Source of the DNA: Tianweitania sp. UT-5YL-CI-8
GTDB lineage: Bacteria > Pseudomonadota > Alphaproteobacteria > Rhizobiales > Rhizobiaceae
Direction of reading: 5' to 3'
Length of the DNA: 37,809 nt
Assembly: GCF_030010215.1 (NCBI RefSeq)
Contig: NZ_JASCRR010000026.1
Coordinates: forward strand, 1 to 37,809
Shown: in pieces, positions 26,169 through 33,971 of the stretch
How positions within the stretch are numbered: the first letter of the stretch is position 1
How the letters are laid out: the number at the start of each line of letters is the position of its first letter
Made by a program: the position numbers and the translations under genes
The notes under the pieces: model-generated
What the model saw: only the letters and a program-made list of their open reading frames with translations
Databases searched by the model: none
What the model was told of the DNA's origin: nothing

Positions 26169-26561
26169 TTAGGCTGGTTTGAAGCAAGGCACTGGCGGGC
26201 CATCCTCGGTGGTTGGCACCCACACGAGCTCCACCTGCTGGCCGATCTCGACAGAGTCGACATCGCATTCGACGATATTGGTCAGCATCTTCGGACCTTC
26301 GTCGAGTTCGACGTAAGCGACGACGTAAGGCTCCTTGGCGCGACGCATCACCGTGTAGGTATAGATCGTACCGGTACCCTTGCCGTCGACCCACTCGGTT
26401 TCATCGCTGGCGCAGAACGGGCAGATCGTGCGCGGGTACCAATGCACCTTGCCGCAGCCATTGCATTTGCGCACCAGGAACTTGCCTTGTGTCGCCGCAT
26501 CCCAGAAGGGTTGTGATTCCGGATCGGGGGTAGGCGCCGCCATTTTGCGATAATTTGCCAT
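26169..26561 (-). CDS. Zn-ribbon/OB-fold protein (DUF35), partner of the thiolase-like protein
   Basis: A 130-residue DUF35 protein. A rubredoxin-like Zn ribbon is formed by C33, C36, C47 and C50 (KCNGCGKVHWYPRTICPFC), followed by an OB-fold (GTIYTYTVMRRAKEPYVVAY, then GQQVELVWVP). Such proteins pair with thiolase-fold proteins; in actinobacterial steroid degradation the DUF35 part of ChsH2 binds the aldolase Ltp2 and is needed for its activity. The gene follows the thiolase-like gene with a 5-bp gap. The ATG at 26561 is chosen; a second Met at residue 7 is possible. Confidence 0.88.
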   Translation of the reverse strand: MANYRKMAAPTPDPESQPFWDAATQGKFLVRKCNGCGKVHWYPRTICPFCASDETEWVDGKGTGTIYTYTVMRRAKEPYVVAYVELDEGPKMLTNIVECDVDSVEIGQQVELVWVPTTEDGPPVPCFKPA

Positions 26562-26566
26562 CCCGC

Positions 26567-27733
26567 TTATTCCCTTTCCATGATGATGGTGCCGCTGCCA
26601 TGACGAACGCCGAGCTGGCCGCCGGTGCCGTGGGCGAGCGCCAGATCGCAGTTTTTGACCTGCACTTTGGGGTGAGCTTCGCCGCGAAGCTGACGCACCG
26701 CCTCGATGATCTTGGTGATGCCACCGCGATTGGTCGGGTGGTTATTGCACAATCCGCCGCCATCGGTATTGAACGGCAGTTTGCCGACGCCCGAAATGAG
26801 ATTGCCGTCGGAAACAAAAGCTCCGCCCTTGCCTTTCTCACAGAAGCCGAGATCCTCCAGTTGCATCAGCACGGTGATGGTGAAGCTGTCGTAGATCGAC
26901 ACATATTTGATATCGCCTTGCGTCACCCTGGCTTCGGCGAACGCCGTCGGACCTGAGCGAACGGCGCCCGAATAGGTGATGTCGAACATGCCGCCTTCCT
27001 GGTGCTTTGTCGTCTCTCCAGCACCCAGCAGCTTCACTTTCGGTCGCTTCAGCGATTTGGCGATCTCCGGCCGCGCCACGATGATCGCGCCGCCACCGTC
27101 CGAAATAACACAGCAGTCAAGGCGGTGCAGCGGGTCGGACACCATTGGTGAATTGACGACGTCTTCTACCGTGACGACATCTTTCAGCATTGCGTTCGGA
27201 TTGTGCTGCGCGTGGTGCGAAGCCGCTACCTTGATCCAGGCAAGTTGCTCGCTGGTGGTGCCATATTCATACATATGACGTTTGGCGGCAATCGCGTAGG
27301 CAACCGCCGTTGGCACCGAATAGGGGAACTCCCATTGAACGTCGGGCGCCGAGGCATGGCGTACGCGCGGGGTTGTGCCGGTTTTAATCTCTTCGGCGCG
27401 CGGACGCCCTGCCAAGGTGATTAAAGCCACGTTGCATTTGCCGAGCTTGATGGCCTCCGCCGCATGTGCAACCTGGACGATCGGCGATACGCCACCAATA
27501 TCGACATTATCAACATGTCTCAGCTTGAGGTTGAGATAGTTGCCCATCGACTGCAAGCCGCCCGGCGCGTCACCGGAAACGAACAGCCCGTCAATGTCGT
27601 CTTTAGACAAGCCTGCGTCCCTGATGGCTCCGACGGCAACTTCGCCATGCAGTTGTGCGGTTGACTTGTCAGGCGCAAAGCGCGTTGGATGCTCGAAAGC
27701 GCCCACGATATAAGCTGCTCCGTTGATGCTCAT
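26567..27733 (-). CDS. Thiolase-fold protein lacking catalytic Cys (Ltp2-like aldolase candidate)
   Basis: A 388-residue member of the lipid-transfer/SCP-x thiolase branch. The site that normally carries the nucleophilic Cys reads DIGGVSPIVQVAHAAEAI, with no Cys. The His region is CNNHPTNRGGITK, and the second Cys region (C-x-G in true thiolases) reads ALAHGTGGQLG. It therefore should not act as a normal Claisen thiolase. Its neighbour is a DUF35 protein, the arrangement of Ltp2-type retro-aldolases that cut a beta-hydroxyacyl-CoA at a branched carbon. Retro-aldol cleavage is inferred from this. Operator-like site 6 lies 62 bp upstream of its start. Confidence 0.85.
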   Translation of the reverse strand: MSINGAAYIVGAFEHPTRFAPDKSTAQLHGEVAVGAIRDAGLSKDDIDGLFVSGDAPGGLQSMGNYLNLKLRHVDNVDIGGVSPIVQVAHAAEAIKLGKCNVALITLAGRPRAEEIKTGTTPRVRHASAPDVQWEFPYSVPTAVAYAIAAKRHMYEYGTTSEQLAWIKVAASHHAQHNPNAMLKDVVTVEDVVNSPMVSDPLHRLDCCVISDGGGAIIVARPEIAKSLKRPKVKLLGAGETTKHQEGGMFDITYSGAVRSGPTAFAEARVTQGDIKYVSIYDSFTITVLMQLEDLGFCEKGKGGAFVSDGNLISGVGKLPFNTDGGGLCNNHPTNRGGITKIIEAVRQLRGEAHPKVQVKNCDLALAHGTGGQLGVRHGSGTIIMERE

Positions 27734-27795
27734 TTGATCTTTTCCATCGTCTGTTTCCTCCTGACGCTTCGTCTCAAATAGGTTCTATATGGAGT

Positions 27796-27813
27796 GGAAT
27801 ACTATGGTGTACT
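27796..27813. promoter_or_regulatory. Operator-like palindrome 6 (thiolase-like gene side)
   Basis: GGAATACTATGGTGTACT, 14 of 18 bases identical to the consensus; 62 bp upstream of the thiolase-like start at 27733 on the minus strand. Confidence 0.62.
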
Positions 27814-27972
27814 TCTCATAGATAGTCCGATGCGTCAACGGACACTCCGGCCACAATTGCTCGACCTTATGCTAGCGTAGCGATGCGTCAATGGCGATGC
27901 GCGAGTCGCTCTTGCTCGGTTCCAGCTTTGGCAAAAATGGCTGCATCGGCGATTGCCGGCTCTAATGAAAAC

Positions 27973-27990
27973 AGTATACTATTGCGCACT
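27973..27990. promoter_or_regulatory. Operator-like palindrome 7 (SDR side, one good half)
   Basis: AGTATACTATTGCGCACT, 10 of 18 bases match. The left half is good and the right half is degenerate. It ends 20 bp before the SDR start at 28011, very close to the ribosome site. Confidence 0.45.
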
Positions 27991-28010
27991 GCTTAGTGGA
28001 GGAAGGGTTA

Positions 28011-28955
28011 ATGCATCTCAATGGAAGAGTGGCCATCGTAACCGGCGCAGGTCGGGGTATTGGCCGTGAAGTTGCACTTTTGCTAGCGCGGCAAGGTGCC
28101 ACCGTGGTTGTCAACGATCCTGGTGTAGGCCGTGGCGGTGAGACCACGGAAGAGCGACCGGCCGACGAGCTCGTCAACGAAATCCTCAAGGCCGGAGGTA
28201 GGGCCAAGGCGAATTACGACAGCGTCGCCGACTACCAGAAAACCGGAGTGTTGGTACAGAACACGGTCGACGAGTTTGGCAAGCTGGACATTCTTGTCAA
28301 CGTCGCCGGCGTACTCCGTGAGCGGATGATCTGGAACATGACAGAGGAGGATTTTGACCTCGTCATCGCGGTTCATCTGAAAGGCCACTGGAACATGTGC
28401 CATCACGCCATCAAACATATGCGCAAGGAAAATTATGGGCGCATCGTCAATTTTGCGTCTGATGCCTTTAAGGGCTCGGTTGGCCAGTGCAACTATTCTG
28501 CCGCCAAGGGCGGCATCGTCTCGCTGACCCGCGCCATCGCCCGCGAGACGTCGCGCTACGATATCACCTCCAACGCGCTCTGCCCCTCGGCCGATACGCG
28601 CATGACCGTCAACGAGGCGGTCAAGGCCAATCGTAGGCGCAAGCTCGAGGCTGGTCTGATGACGCAGGCCCACTATGACCGGACCACGCGCGACCGGGGT
28701 CCGGAATACATAGCGCCGATCGTCGGCTTCCTCTGCACGGACGAAGCGCGCGATGTGACTGGCCAGAACTTCCACGTCGAGCGGGGCATGCTGCACACCT
28801 ACTACTATGGGGAAGAGCAGCGTGCTTTGCACAAGGCCAGCGACGACGGTATGTTCACGGTCGATGAGCTGATGGAATTGATCCCGAATTCGCTGCTGGC
28901 GGGTCTGCCGGCAATCGCACCGAAGCAAATGCAGCAGGCCGAGGCCGCGCAATAG
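28011..28955 (+). CDS. SDR-family dehydrogenase, 3-hydroxyacyl-CoA dehydrogenase-like
   Basis: A 314-residue short-chain dehydrogenase. It has the cofactor motif VTGAGRGIG (residues 10-18), an acidic end to strand 2 (VVNDPG) that favours NAD, the NVAG motif, and the catalytic Ser-Tyr-Lys set in NFASDAFKGSVGQCNYSAAK. The insert after VVNDPGVGRGG and the C-terminal extension of about 60 residues recall the dehydrogenase part of MFE-2-type beta-oxidation enzymes. It probably oxidises a 3-hydroxyacyl-CoA or related alcohol. A GTG at 27996 is in frame, but the ATG at 28011 after GGAGGAAGGG is preferred. A TctC-type gene follows. Confidence 0.87.
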   Translation: MHLNGRVAIVTGAGRGIGREVALLLARQGATVVVNDPGVGRGGETTEERPADELVNEILKAGGRAKANYDSVADYQKTGVLVQNTVDEFGKLDILVNVAGVLRERMIWNMTEEDFDLVIAVHLKGHWNMCHHAIKHMRKENYGRIVNFASDAFKGSVGQCNYSAAKGGIVSLTRAIARETSRYDITSNALCPSADTRMTVNEAVKANRRRKLEAGLMTQAHYDRTTRDRGPEYIAPIVGFLCTDEARDVTGQNFHVERGMLHTYYYGEEQRALHKASDDGMFTVDELMELIPNSLLAGLPAIAPKQMQQAEAAQ

Positions 28956-29040
28956 TTTGCGCCTCCCAAGCGCGGCGGGTGGCCGGCTCCGGCCGCCCGC
29001 TATGGGAGTTCGGCCCGGCAATCTCGACGGAGGAACGACG

Positions 29041-30024
29041 ATGAGAATTTTCACAAGGGTAGGAACTGCTATTGCCGCAGCGGCTCTCGCGCTGTTCTGG
29101 CTCGCAGCGGTGGCAAGCGCGGCTGAGGATCAGGCCAGTTGGCCATCCAGGCCGATCACCATATACGTGCCCTATACGCCGGGGGGCATTGCCTCCAACT
29201 TCGTCCGCTTGCAGGCCGATCTGCTTGAGCCGATCCTTGGTCAGCCGGTGCTGATCGAGAACCTGCCCGGCGGCGGCGGCCTGATCGCGGCGGAAAAAGT
29301 CGCTCGCGCGGACCCGGACGGCTATACCTGGATGTCGATGCAGTCGGGCCTGGTCACTATCACGCCTTTTGTCAACAAAGGCTTCAACCCGGCCGAGGAG
29401 CTCAAGCTGGTCGCCACCAGTCGCACACAGCCGATGCTGATCGTGGTTCGCCAAGACTCCCCCTACAAGTCGATTGCCGACATCGTTGCGGACGCTAAGG
29501 CGCGCCCCGGCGAGGTGTCCTTCGGCTCTCTCGGGCTTTATTCGCTGCATCACATCATCGGCGAATCGCTCGGCGACGCGGCCGGCGTGAAGCTTCTTCA
29601 TGTGCCTTACACCGGCTCTGCGCAGTATATGGTCGACCTTTTGGCCGGCCGTGTCGACTTCGTCATCTCGACCGCCGCCTCGATGGCCGGCTATGCCGGC
29701 CAGTTGCGCGCGCTCGGTAGCGCCCAGAACGCCAAGTCGACGCTCGCAGCCGACATCCCCACCTCGGTCGACTATGATATGCCGCAGATCGACTATCCTT
29801 CATGGGTTGGCGTATCGGCCCCCAAGAACACGCCGCAGGCAATAACCGACAAGATGGACGCCGCTCTGGCCAAGGTCGACGCCGATCCAAAATTCCGCGA
29901 ACAGATGGTGAAATTCGAGAGCGAACCGTTCTACCACTCGGCCAAGGAATTCGAGCCTCAACTGAAGGAACACGCCAGGAAGGTAGGAGCGCTTCTGTCG
30001 AAGTTGAATCTCGGCTTGAATTGA
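29041..30024 (+). CDS. TctC/Bug-type solute-binding protein (copy 3)
   Basis: A 327-residue periplasmic binding protein. The Sec-type signal runs to about residue 23 (IAAAALALFWLAAVASA). The mature part has ITIYVPYTPGGIASNFVRLQ, PGGGGLIAAEKVARADPDGY and LHVPYTGSAQYMVDLLAGR, all TctC/Bug hallmarks. The ATG at 29041 follows GGAGGAACGACG; the frame is open upstream into the gap after the SDR. It is probably co-transcribed with the SDR at 28011. No membrane subunits are adjacent, so it would have to borrow TctAB from elsewhere or act as a sensor-type binding protein. Confidence 0.88.
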   Translation: MRIFTRVGTAIAAAALALFWLAAVASAAEDQASWPSRPITIYVPYTPGGIASNFVRLQADLLEPILGQPVLIENLPGGGGLIAAEKVARADPDGYTWMSMQSGLVTITPFVNKGFNPAEELKLVATSRTQPMLIVVRQDSPYKSIADIVADAKARPGEVSFGSLGLYSLHHIIGESLGDAAGVKLLHVPYTGSAQYMVDLLAGRVDFVISTAASMAGYAGQLRALGSAQNAKSTLAADIPTSVDYDMPQIDYPSWVGVSAPKNTPQAITDKMDAALAKVDADPKFREQMVKFESEPFYHSAKEFEPQLKEHARKVGALLSKLNLGLN

Positions 30025-30040
30025 GGGTCTGCACCAGGAA

Positions 30041-30058
30041 AGAGGCTTTTTAGCCTCT
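30041..30058. terminator. Hairpin between convergent TctC-type genes
   Basis: AGAGGCT (30041-30047) and AGCCTCT (30052-30058) form a 7-bp stem with a 4-base loop, 16 bp after the stop of the plus-strand gene. On the minus strand the stem is followed by TTT. It probably ends transcription from both sides. Confidence 0.5.
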
Positions 30059-30160
30059 CTCCATTGTCCGGGCGACCAGCGCCCTGCGCATCCATATGAG
30101 AGGGGATGCCAACGCGCAAAGCCTCTCTCTCGAAGCCTGGCAGAAGTGAGAGGTTCTTGG

Positions 30161-31141
30161 TCAGGACCGCTTCATGCCCGTCTCGGAAATCAACTGGGAG
30201 ATCATCGCGTGTTCCCTCTCGAGGGCCTCGGCGAACTGCTTGTGATCGAGGAAGTTGAATTCAAGTTTCAGATCGGCAAGCGCGGCCTTCGCGTTCTCGT
30301 CTGACATCATCTTGCCTACGGCGTCGGACAACAATTGCACGGACTCGTCCGGCGTATCGACATGGGTGAAGACACCAGACTCGGACGGCAGAACAAGCTC
30401 GGGGAAGCCGGCCTCTACTGCTGTCTGAACGTCGGGATTGACCGTCGAACGTTTTGGGGTGCCAACCAATAATGGCCGCACTTCACTGTTGGTCATCGCC
30501 GTCGCCAGTGTCCCGATCGCGAGTTCTATCCGGCCGGCGATAAGGTCGACGGTGTATTGCGCGGCGCCTTTGTAGGGCACATGCAGCAGCTGGATATCGG
30601 CCTTCTTGTTCAGAATCTCGCCGGCCATGTGATACATCGAATTGACGCCCGGAGAGGCGAACTTGATCTCTCCCGGCCGCTTCTTTGCGTCGTCGATGAC
30701 ATCCTGGATCGTTTTGTAGGGTGAGTTCTTGCCCGTGATGATTGCTATCGGGTGGTTGTAGACGTTCGCCACTGGCCGCAGCAACTCGCGTGGCTCGTAA
30801 GCCTCGCCGGAAAGCTGCGGCACCACAATCATTGCCGAGGACGTCTGAAGGATCAGCGTCTGCCCATCCGGCGGCAGGGCGTGTACGCGTCGGTTGGCGA
30901 CGATGCCCGAGGCTCCCTCGACATTTTCAACGATCGTCGGATGGCTGAATTGCGTCGTCAGGAAATCGGCGATTGCGCGCGCTTGTGCATCCGCAGTGCC
31001 GCCCGGCGGATAAGGCACGATGAGAGCGATACTTCCCGAGGGAAAACTCGACTGCGCGAACGCTTTGACGGCATAGGCGCCCGGTAGGGTGGCGAGTGCT
31101 GAAAGCGCCCCCGCTTGTCTCAACAGGTCACGACGTTTCAT
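30161..31141 (-). CDS. TctC/Bug-type solute-binding protein (copy 4)
   Basis: A 326-residue binding protein with a Tat-like signal (MKRRDLLRQAGALSALATLP) and likely cleavage after AFAQ near residue 30. Family signatures are LIVPYPPGGTADAQARA, VEGASGIVANRRVHALPPDG, SPYKTIQDVIDDAKKRPGEI and LLHVPYKGAAQYTVDLIAGR. It resembles copy 1 (5540) more than its neighbour copy 5, including the Tat-type signal. The start at 31141 is chosen because GGGGAGGAGAAAAA precedes it; an in-frame ATG eight codons upstream lacks this support. It is the last gene of a four-gene unit TctC-SDR-SDR-TctC. Confidence 0.88.
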   Translation of the reverse strand: MKRRDLLRQAGALSALATLPGAYAVKAFAQSSFPSGSIALIVPYPPGGTADAQARAIADFLTTQFSHPTIVENVEGASGIVANRRVHALPPDGQTLILQTSSAMIVVPQLSGEAYEPRELLRPVANVYNHPIAIITGKNSPYKTIQDVIDDAKKRPGEIKFASPGVNSMYHMAGEILNKKADIQLLHVPYKGAAQYTVDLIAGRIELAIGTLATAMTNSEVRPLLVGTPKRSTVNPDVQTAVEAGFPELVLPSESGVFTHVDTPDESVQLLSDAVGKMMSDENAKAALADLKLEFNFLDHKQFAEALEREHAMISQLISETGMKRS

Positions 31142-31171
31142 TTTTTCTCCTCCCCAGCTTGTCAAAACATT

Positions 31172-31951
31172 TCAGGCGACCATCGCCCCATCCACCACGA
31201 GCACAGCGCCCGACACATAGGACGCTTCGTCCGAAAGCAGGAACAGGGCCGCGTTGGCGATTTCTTCCGGCTGGCAAGTTCGGCCCATCGGCGAACGCCG
31301 GGCGCGATCTTCCAAAAGATCGTTCATCGGCACAGCAGACTTTTTCTTGTCGTCCGGCCGCGCCAGGAAGGTACGCAGCATCGGCGTATCGACGCCGCCC
31401 GGGCAGATCACGTTGGAGCGGATATTTTCATGCGCAACGCGCTTGGCGAGGGAACGAGCAAAGCCGATGACACCGAATTTCATCGCCGAATAGATCGGGC
31501 TGTGCGGCGAGCCGCGCACACCGCTGGTCGACGACGTGTAGAGGATGCTGCCTTTGCCGCGTTTGCGCATTTCGGGAAGCGCGGCGCCCGTGGTCAATGT
31601 CATGGATCGCAGGTTGAGGTCGACTGCCAGATCGAAGAGCGCCATGTCCATGCCTTCCAGCGCAGACGGTCCGGGGTGACCGGCATGTGCCCAGACGAAG
31701 TCGAGACCGCCGAAAGTCCTGACGGTTTCGGCGACGATTTCCTTCGAGAACCTGTCGTCGGTCAGGTCGCCGGTAATTCCAATTGCCTTGCCACCGGCAG
31801 CTTTGATCGCCTCGACGGCATCTTCGACGCCCTTCGCGTCGATATCGACGATGGCTACCGCCGCGCCTTCCTTGGCAAAACGCACAGCGCCAGCGCGCCC
31901 CATGCCTGAGGCTGCGGCCGTTACCAGCCCGATCGAATTCTGCATACGCAT
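31172..31951 (-). CDS. SDR-family oxidoreductase (tandem copy A)
   Basis: A 259-residue short-chain dehydrogenase. The cofactor loop reads VTAAASGMGRAG instead of TGxxxGxG. Strand 2 ends IVDID (NAD-type), the usual NNAG reads WAHAGHPGP, and the catalytic set is TSSTSGVRGSPHSPIYSAMK. The C-terminus PEEIANAALFLLSDEASYVS is standard. The ATG at 31951 (MRMQNSIG) aligns with the start of copy B and has a GAGGA site 8 bases upstream. An alternative ATG at 31966 overlaps the copy B stop as ATGA. Very similar to copy B, so the pair arose by tandem duplication. Confidence 0.85.
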   Translation of the reverse strand: MRMQNSIGLVTAAASGMGRAGAVRFAKEGAAVAIVDIDAKGVEDAVEAIKAAGGKAIGITGDLTDDRFSKEIVAETVRTFGGLDFVWAHAGHPGPSALEGMDMALFDLAVDLNLRSMTLTTGAALPEMRKRGKGSILYTSSTSGVRGSPHSPIYSAMKFGVIGFARSLAKRVAHENIRSNVICPGGVDTPMLRTFLARPDDKKKSAVPMNDLLEDRARRSPMGRTCQPEEIANAALFLLSDEASYVSGAVLVVDGAMVA

Positions 31952-31962
31952 CTGGTCTGTCC

Positions 31963-32742
31963 TCATGCGATCATGGCGCCGTCAACGGTCAGGGCCGCGC
32001 CTGACACATACGAGGCTTCGTCCGACAGCAGGAACAGGGCTGCACTGGCGATTTCCTCCGGTTCCGCCGGACGGCCCATCGGGTATTCGTTGCGCCGGCT
32101 TTTCACCAGCGCCTCGATATCCTTGCCCTTCGTGCTGTCCTGGTCGGGACGCGCGATGAACTGGCGCAGCATCGGCGTGTCGACGCCGCCGGGACAGATG
32201 ACATTGGCTCGGATGTTCTCGTGTGCGACCCGCTTGGCGAGCGAACGGGCAAAGCCGACGACGCCGAACTTCATCGCCGAATAGATCGGGCTGCGGGGCG
32301 ACCCGCGCAGCCCGCCGGTCGAGGCAGTGTAGAGCATCGCTCCGCCACCGCGCTTGCGCATCTCGGGCAGTGCCGCGCCCGTCGTCAGCGTCATCGAGCG
32401 GATGTTCAGATTGACCGCCAGGTCGAACACGTCGAGATCCATGTCTTCCAGCCTGGAAGGGCCGGGGTGTCCGGCATGCGCCCAGACAAAATCGAGGCCG
32501 CCAAACGCCCTTGCCGTCTCCGCCACGATGCCCCTGGAAAAGGCGTCGTCGGTCAGGTCGCCAGGTAGGCCGATCGCCTTGCCGCCGGCCTTCTCGATCT
32601 CCGCGACGACCGCATGGACGCCATCGGCGTCGATGTCGACGACGGCGACCGACGCACCTTCGCTGGCGAACCGCACGGCTCCGGCCCTTCCCATTCCCGA
32701 AGCCGCGGCTGTGACGATGCCAATCTTGTCTTTCATGCGCAT
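31963..32742 (-). CDS. SDR-family oxidoreductase (tandem copy B)
   Basis: A 259-residue short-chain dehydrogenase, the upstream partner of the tandem pair. It has VTAAASGMGRAGAVRFA at residues 10-26, VVDIDADG, WAHAGHPGPSRLEDMD, and the Ser-Tyr-Lys set in TASTGGLRGSPRSPIYSAMK. A short insert around ARPDQDSTKGKDIEALVKSR differs from copy A and may shape the substrate pocket. Both copies keep the altered glycine loop and the AHAG motif, so these changes are ancestral to the pair. The start at 32742 follows CAGGAGGAATATCCAC. Confidence 0.87.
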   Translation of the reverse strand: MRMKDKIGIVTAAASGMGRAGAVRFASEGASVAVVDIDADGVHAVVAEIEKAGGKAIGLPGDLTDDAFSRGIVAETARAFGGLDFVWAHAGHPGPSRLEDMDLDVFDLAVNLNIRSMTLTTGAALPEMRKRGGGAMLYTASTGGLRGSPRSPIYSAMKFGVVGFARSLAKRVAHENIRANVICPGGVDTPMLRQFIARPDQDSTKGKDIEALVKSRRNEYPMGRPAEPEEIASAALFLLSDEASYVSGAALTVDGAMIA

Positions 32743-32769
32743 GTGGATATTCCTCCTGGAGCGCCGACG

Positions 32770-33741
32770 TTACTTCGCGGCTGCCGCCGGGTACTTCTTC
32801 AGAAGATCGCCCATCGACTTGATCAGTGCGTCCCACTGCGGTTTGAACTCGGCCGCCGAGTGATAAAAGGGTTCGTGGCCGGTCTCGATCATCTTGCCGG
32901 TGTATTCGGTGTTCTTGTCCATTTCCGCAAAGGCGGCGTCGAGCTTGGCGACGATCTCCGGCGGCGTGTTGTTGGCGACCATCATGCCGGCCCAGGACGA
33001 GATCACCCAATCTGGCAGATCGACCTCTGTCGCCGACGGAATGTCCCTGGCGACCGGGGAGCGCTCAGCCGACGCCTGCGCCAATGCCCGCAACTGACCT
33101 GGGAACTGCGCCAGCGTCGCTGGTGTCGACATGGCGACATCGACGCGGCCCTCGATCAGGTCCACGGAATATTGCGCCGATCCGGAATAGGGCACAGGGT
33201 TCAGGTCGATGCCGGCAGTCTCTTCGAGCAGTTTGCCGGTCATGTCGGTCATCGACGAGACGCCGACCGATGCGTAGCTGATCTCGCCCGGCCGCTTCTT
33301 CGCGTCGTCGATCAGGTCCTGCAGTGTCTTGTAAGGCGAATCCTGGCGGGTGATCACGATGATTGGCTGGGTGCGAACGGTCGAGACCAGCGTCAGTTTT
33401 TTCAGGGGGTTAAATTCGCCGGGCTTCAACGTGTTCGGCGAGACGGCCAGATAGCCCGACTGTCCCGCATAGAGCGTGTAGCCATCTGGCTGCGAGCGAG
33501 CCACCTGCTGGGCGCCGATCTGACCACCCGCGCCGGCGATCGGTTCAACCGTCACCGACACTCCGAGAAGTTTCTCGAGATAGCTGGCCTGCAGCCGGGC
33601 ATAGGCATCGGATGACCCGCCGGCAGTGTAGGGGTTGACGATGGTTATCGGCTTCGACGGCCATTTGTCCTGTGCATGGACGCAGGTCGCCGCGGTCAGC
33701 CCGCCGATAAATAAAAGACTCCGCGCGAACATGTTTAGCAT
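32770..33741 (-). CDS. TctC/Bug-type solute-binding protein (copy 5)
   Basis: A 323-residue periplasmic binding protein with a Sec-type signal (FARSLLFIGGLTAATCVHA, cleavage near residue 22). Family signatures are ITIVNPYTAGGSSDAYARLQ, GAGGQIGAQQVARSQPDGY, SPYKTLQDLIDDAKKRPGEI and PVPYSGSAQYSVDLIEGR. It is the first gene of the minus-strand TctC-SDR-SDR-TctC unit. The ATG at 33741 is preferred because GGAGGAAACTGAA precedes it; a second in-frame ATG at 33756 overlaps that site. Operator-like site 8 lies 111 bp upstream. Confidence 0.88.
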   Translation of the reverse strand: MLNMFARSLLFIGGLTAATCVHAQDKWPSKPITIVNPYTAGGSSDAYARLQASYLEKLLGVSVTVEPIAGAGGQIGAQQVARSQPDGYTLYAGQSGYLAVSPNTLKPGEFNPLKKLTLVSTVRTQPIIVITRQDSPYKTLQDLIDDAKKRPGEISYASVGVSSMTDMTGKLLEETAGIDLNPVPYSGSAQYSVDLIEGRVDVAMSTPATLAQFPGQLRALAQASAERSPVARDIPSATEVDLPDWVISSWAGMMVANNTPPEIVAKLDAAFAEMDKNTEYTGKMIETGHEPFYHSAAEFKPQWDALIKSMGDLLKKYPAAAAK

Positions 33742-33852
33742 TTCAGTTTCCTCCATGGCGAACGGCAGTTGGGTGTTTGAAGACCCTGCAACGGTGGGTG
33801 ATACGAAGTTTGTGGGGAACGCTCTTCGTCCTTGCCGATCATTTAAAAAAAT

Positions 33853-33870
33853 GGAATACCATGGAACTCT
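33853..33870. promoter_or_regulatory. Operator-like palindrome 8 (between TctC copy 5 and the MFS gene)
   Basis: GGAATACCATGGAACTCT, 13 of 18 bases match. It sits roughly mid-way in the divergent gap: 111 bp from the TctC start and 101 bp from the MFS start, and could serve both. Confidence 0.55.
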
Positions 33871-33971
33871 ACAGTGGACAATAACGATTCATGTCTCCTG
33901 GATAAGCCCGTCTTATTATGCGGAAAAGGTCGGGACGCCGCTGCAGCAGAACTGACTGGGCCGATCGAATT

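Noticed and set aside
31115-33615. Several plus-strand open frames of 190-330 codons opposite the SDR pair and TctC copy 5
   Set aside because: They mirror the codon structure of the minus-strand genes, and their predicted proteins show no domain or ribosome-site support.
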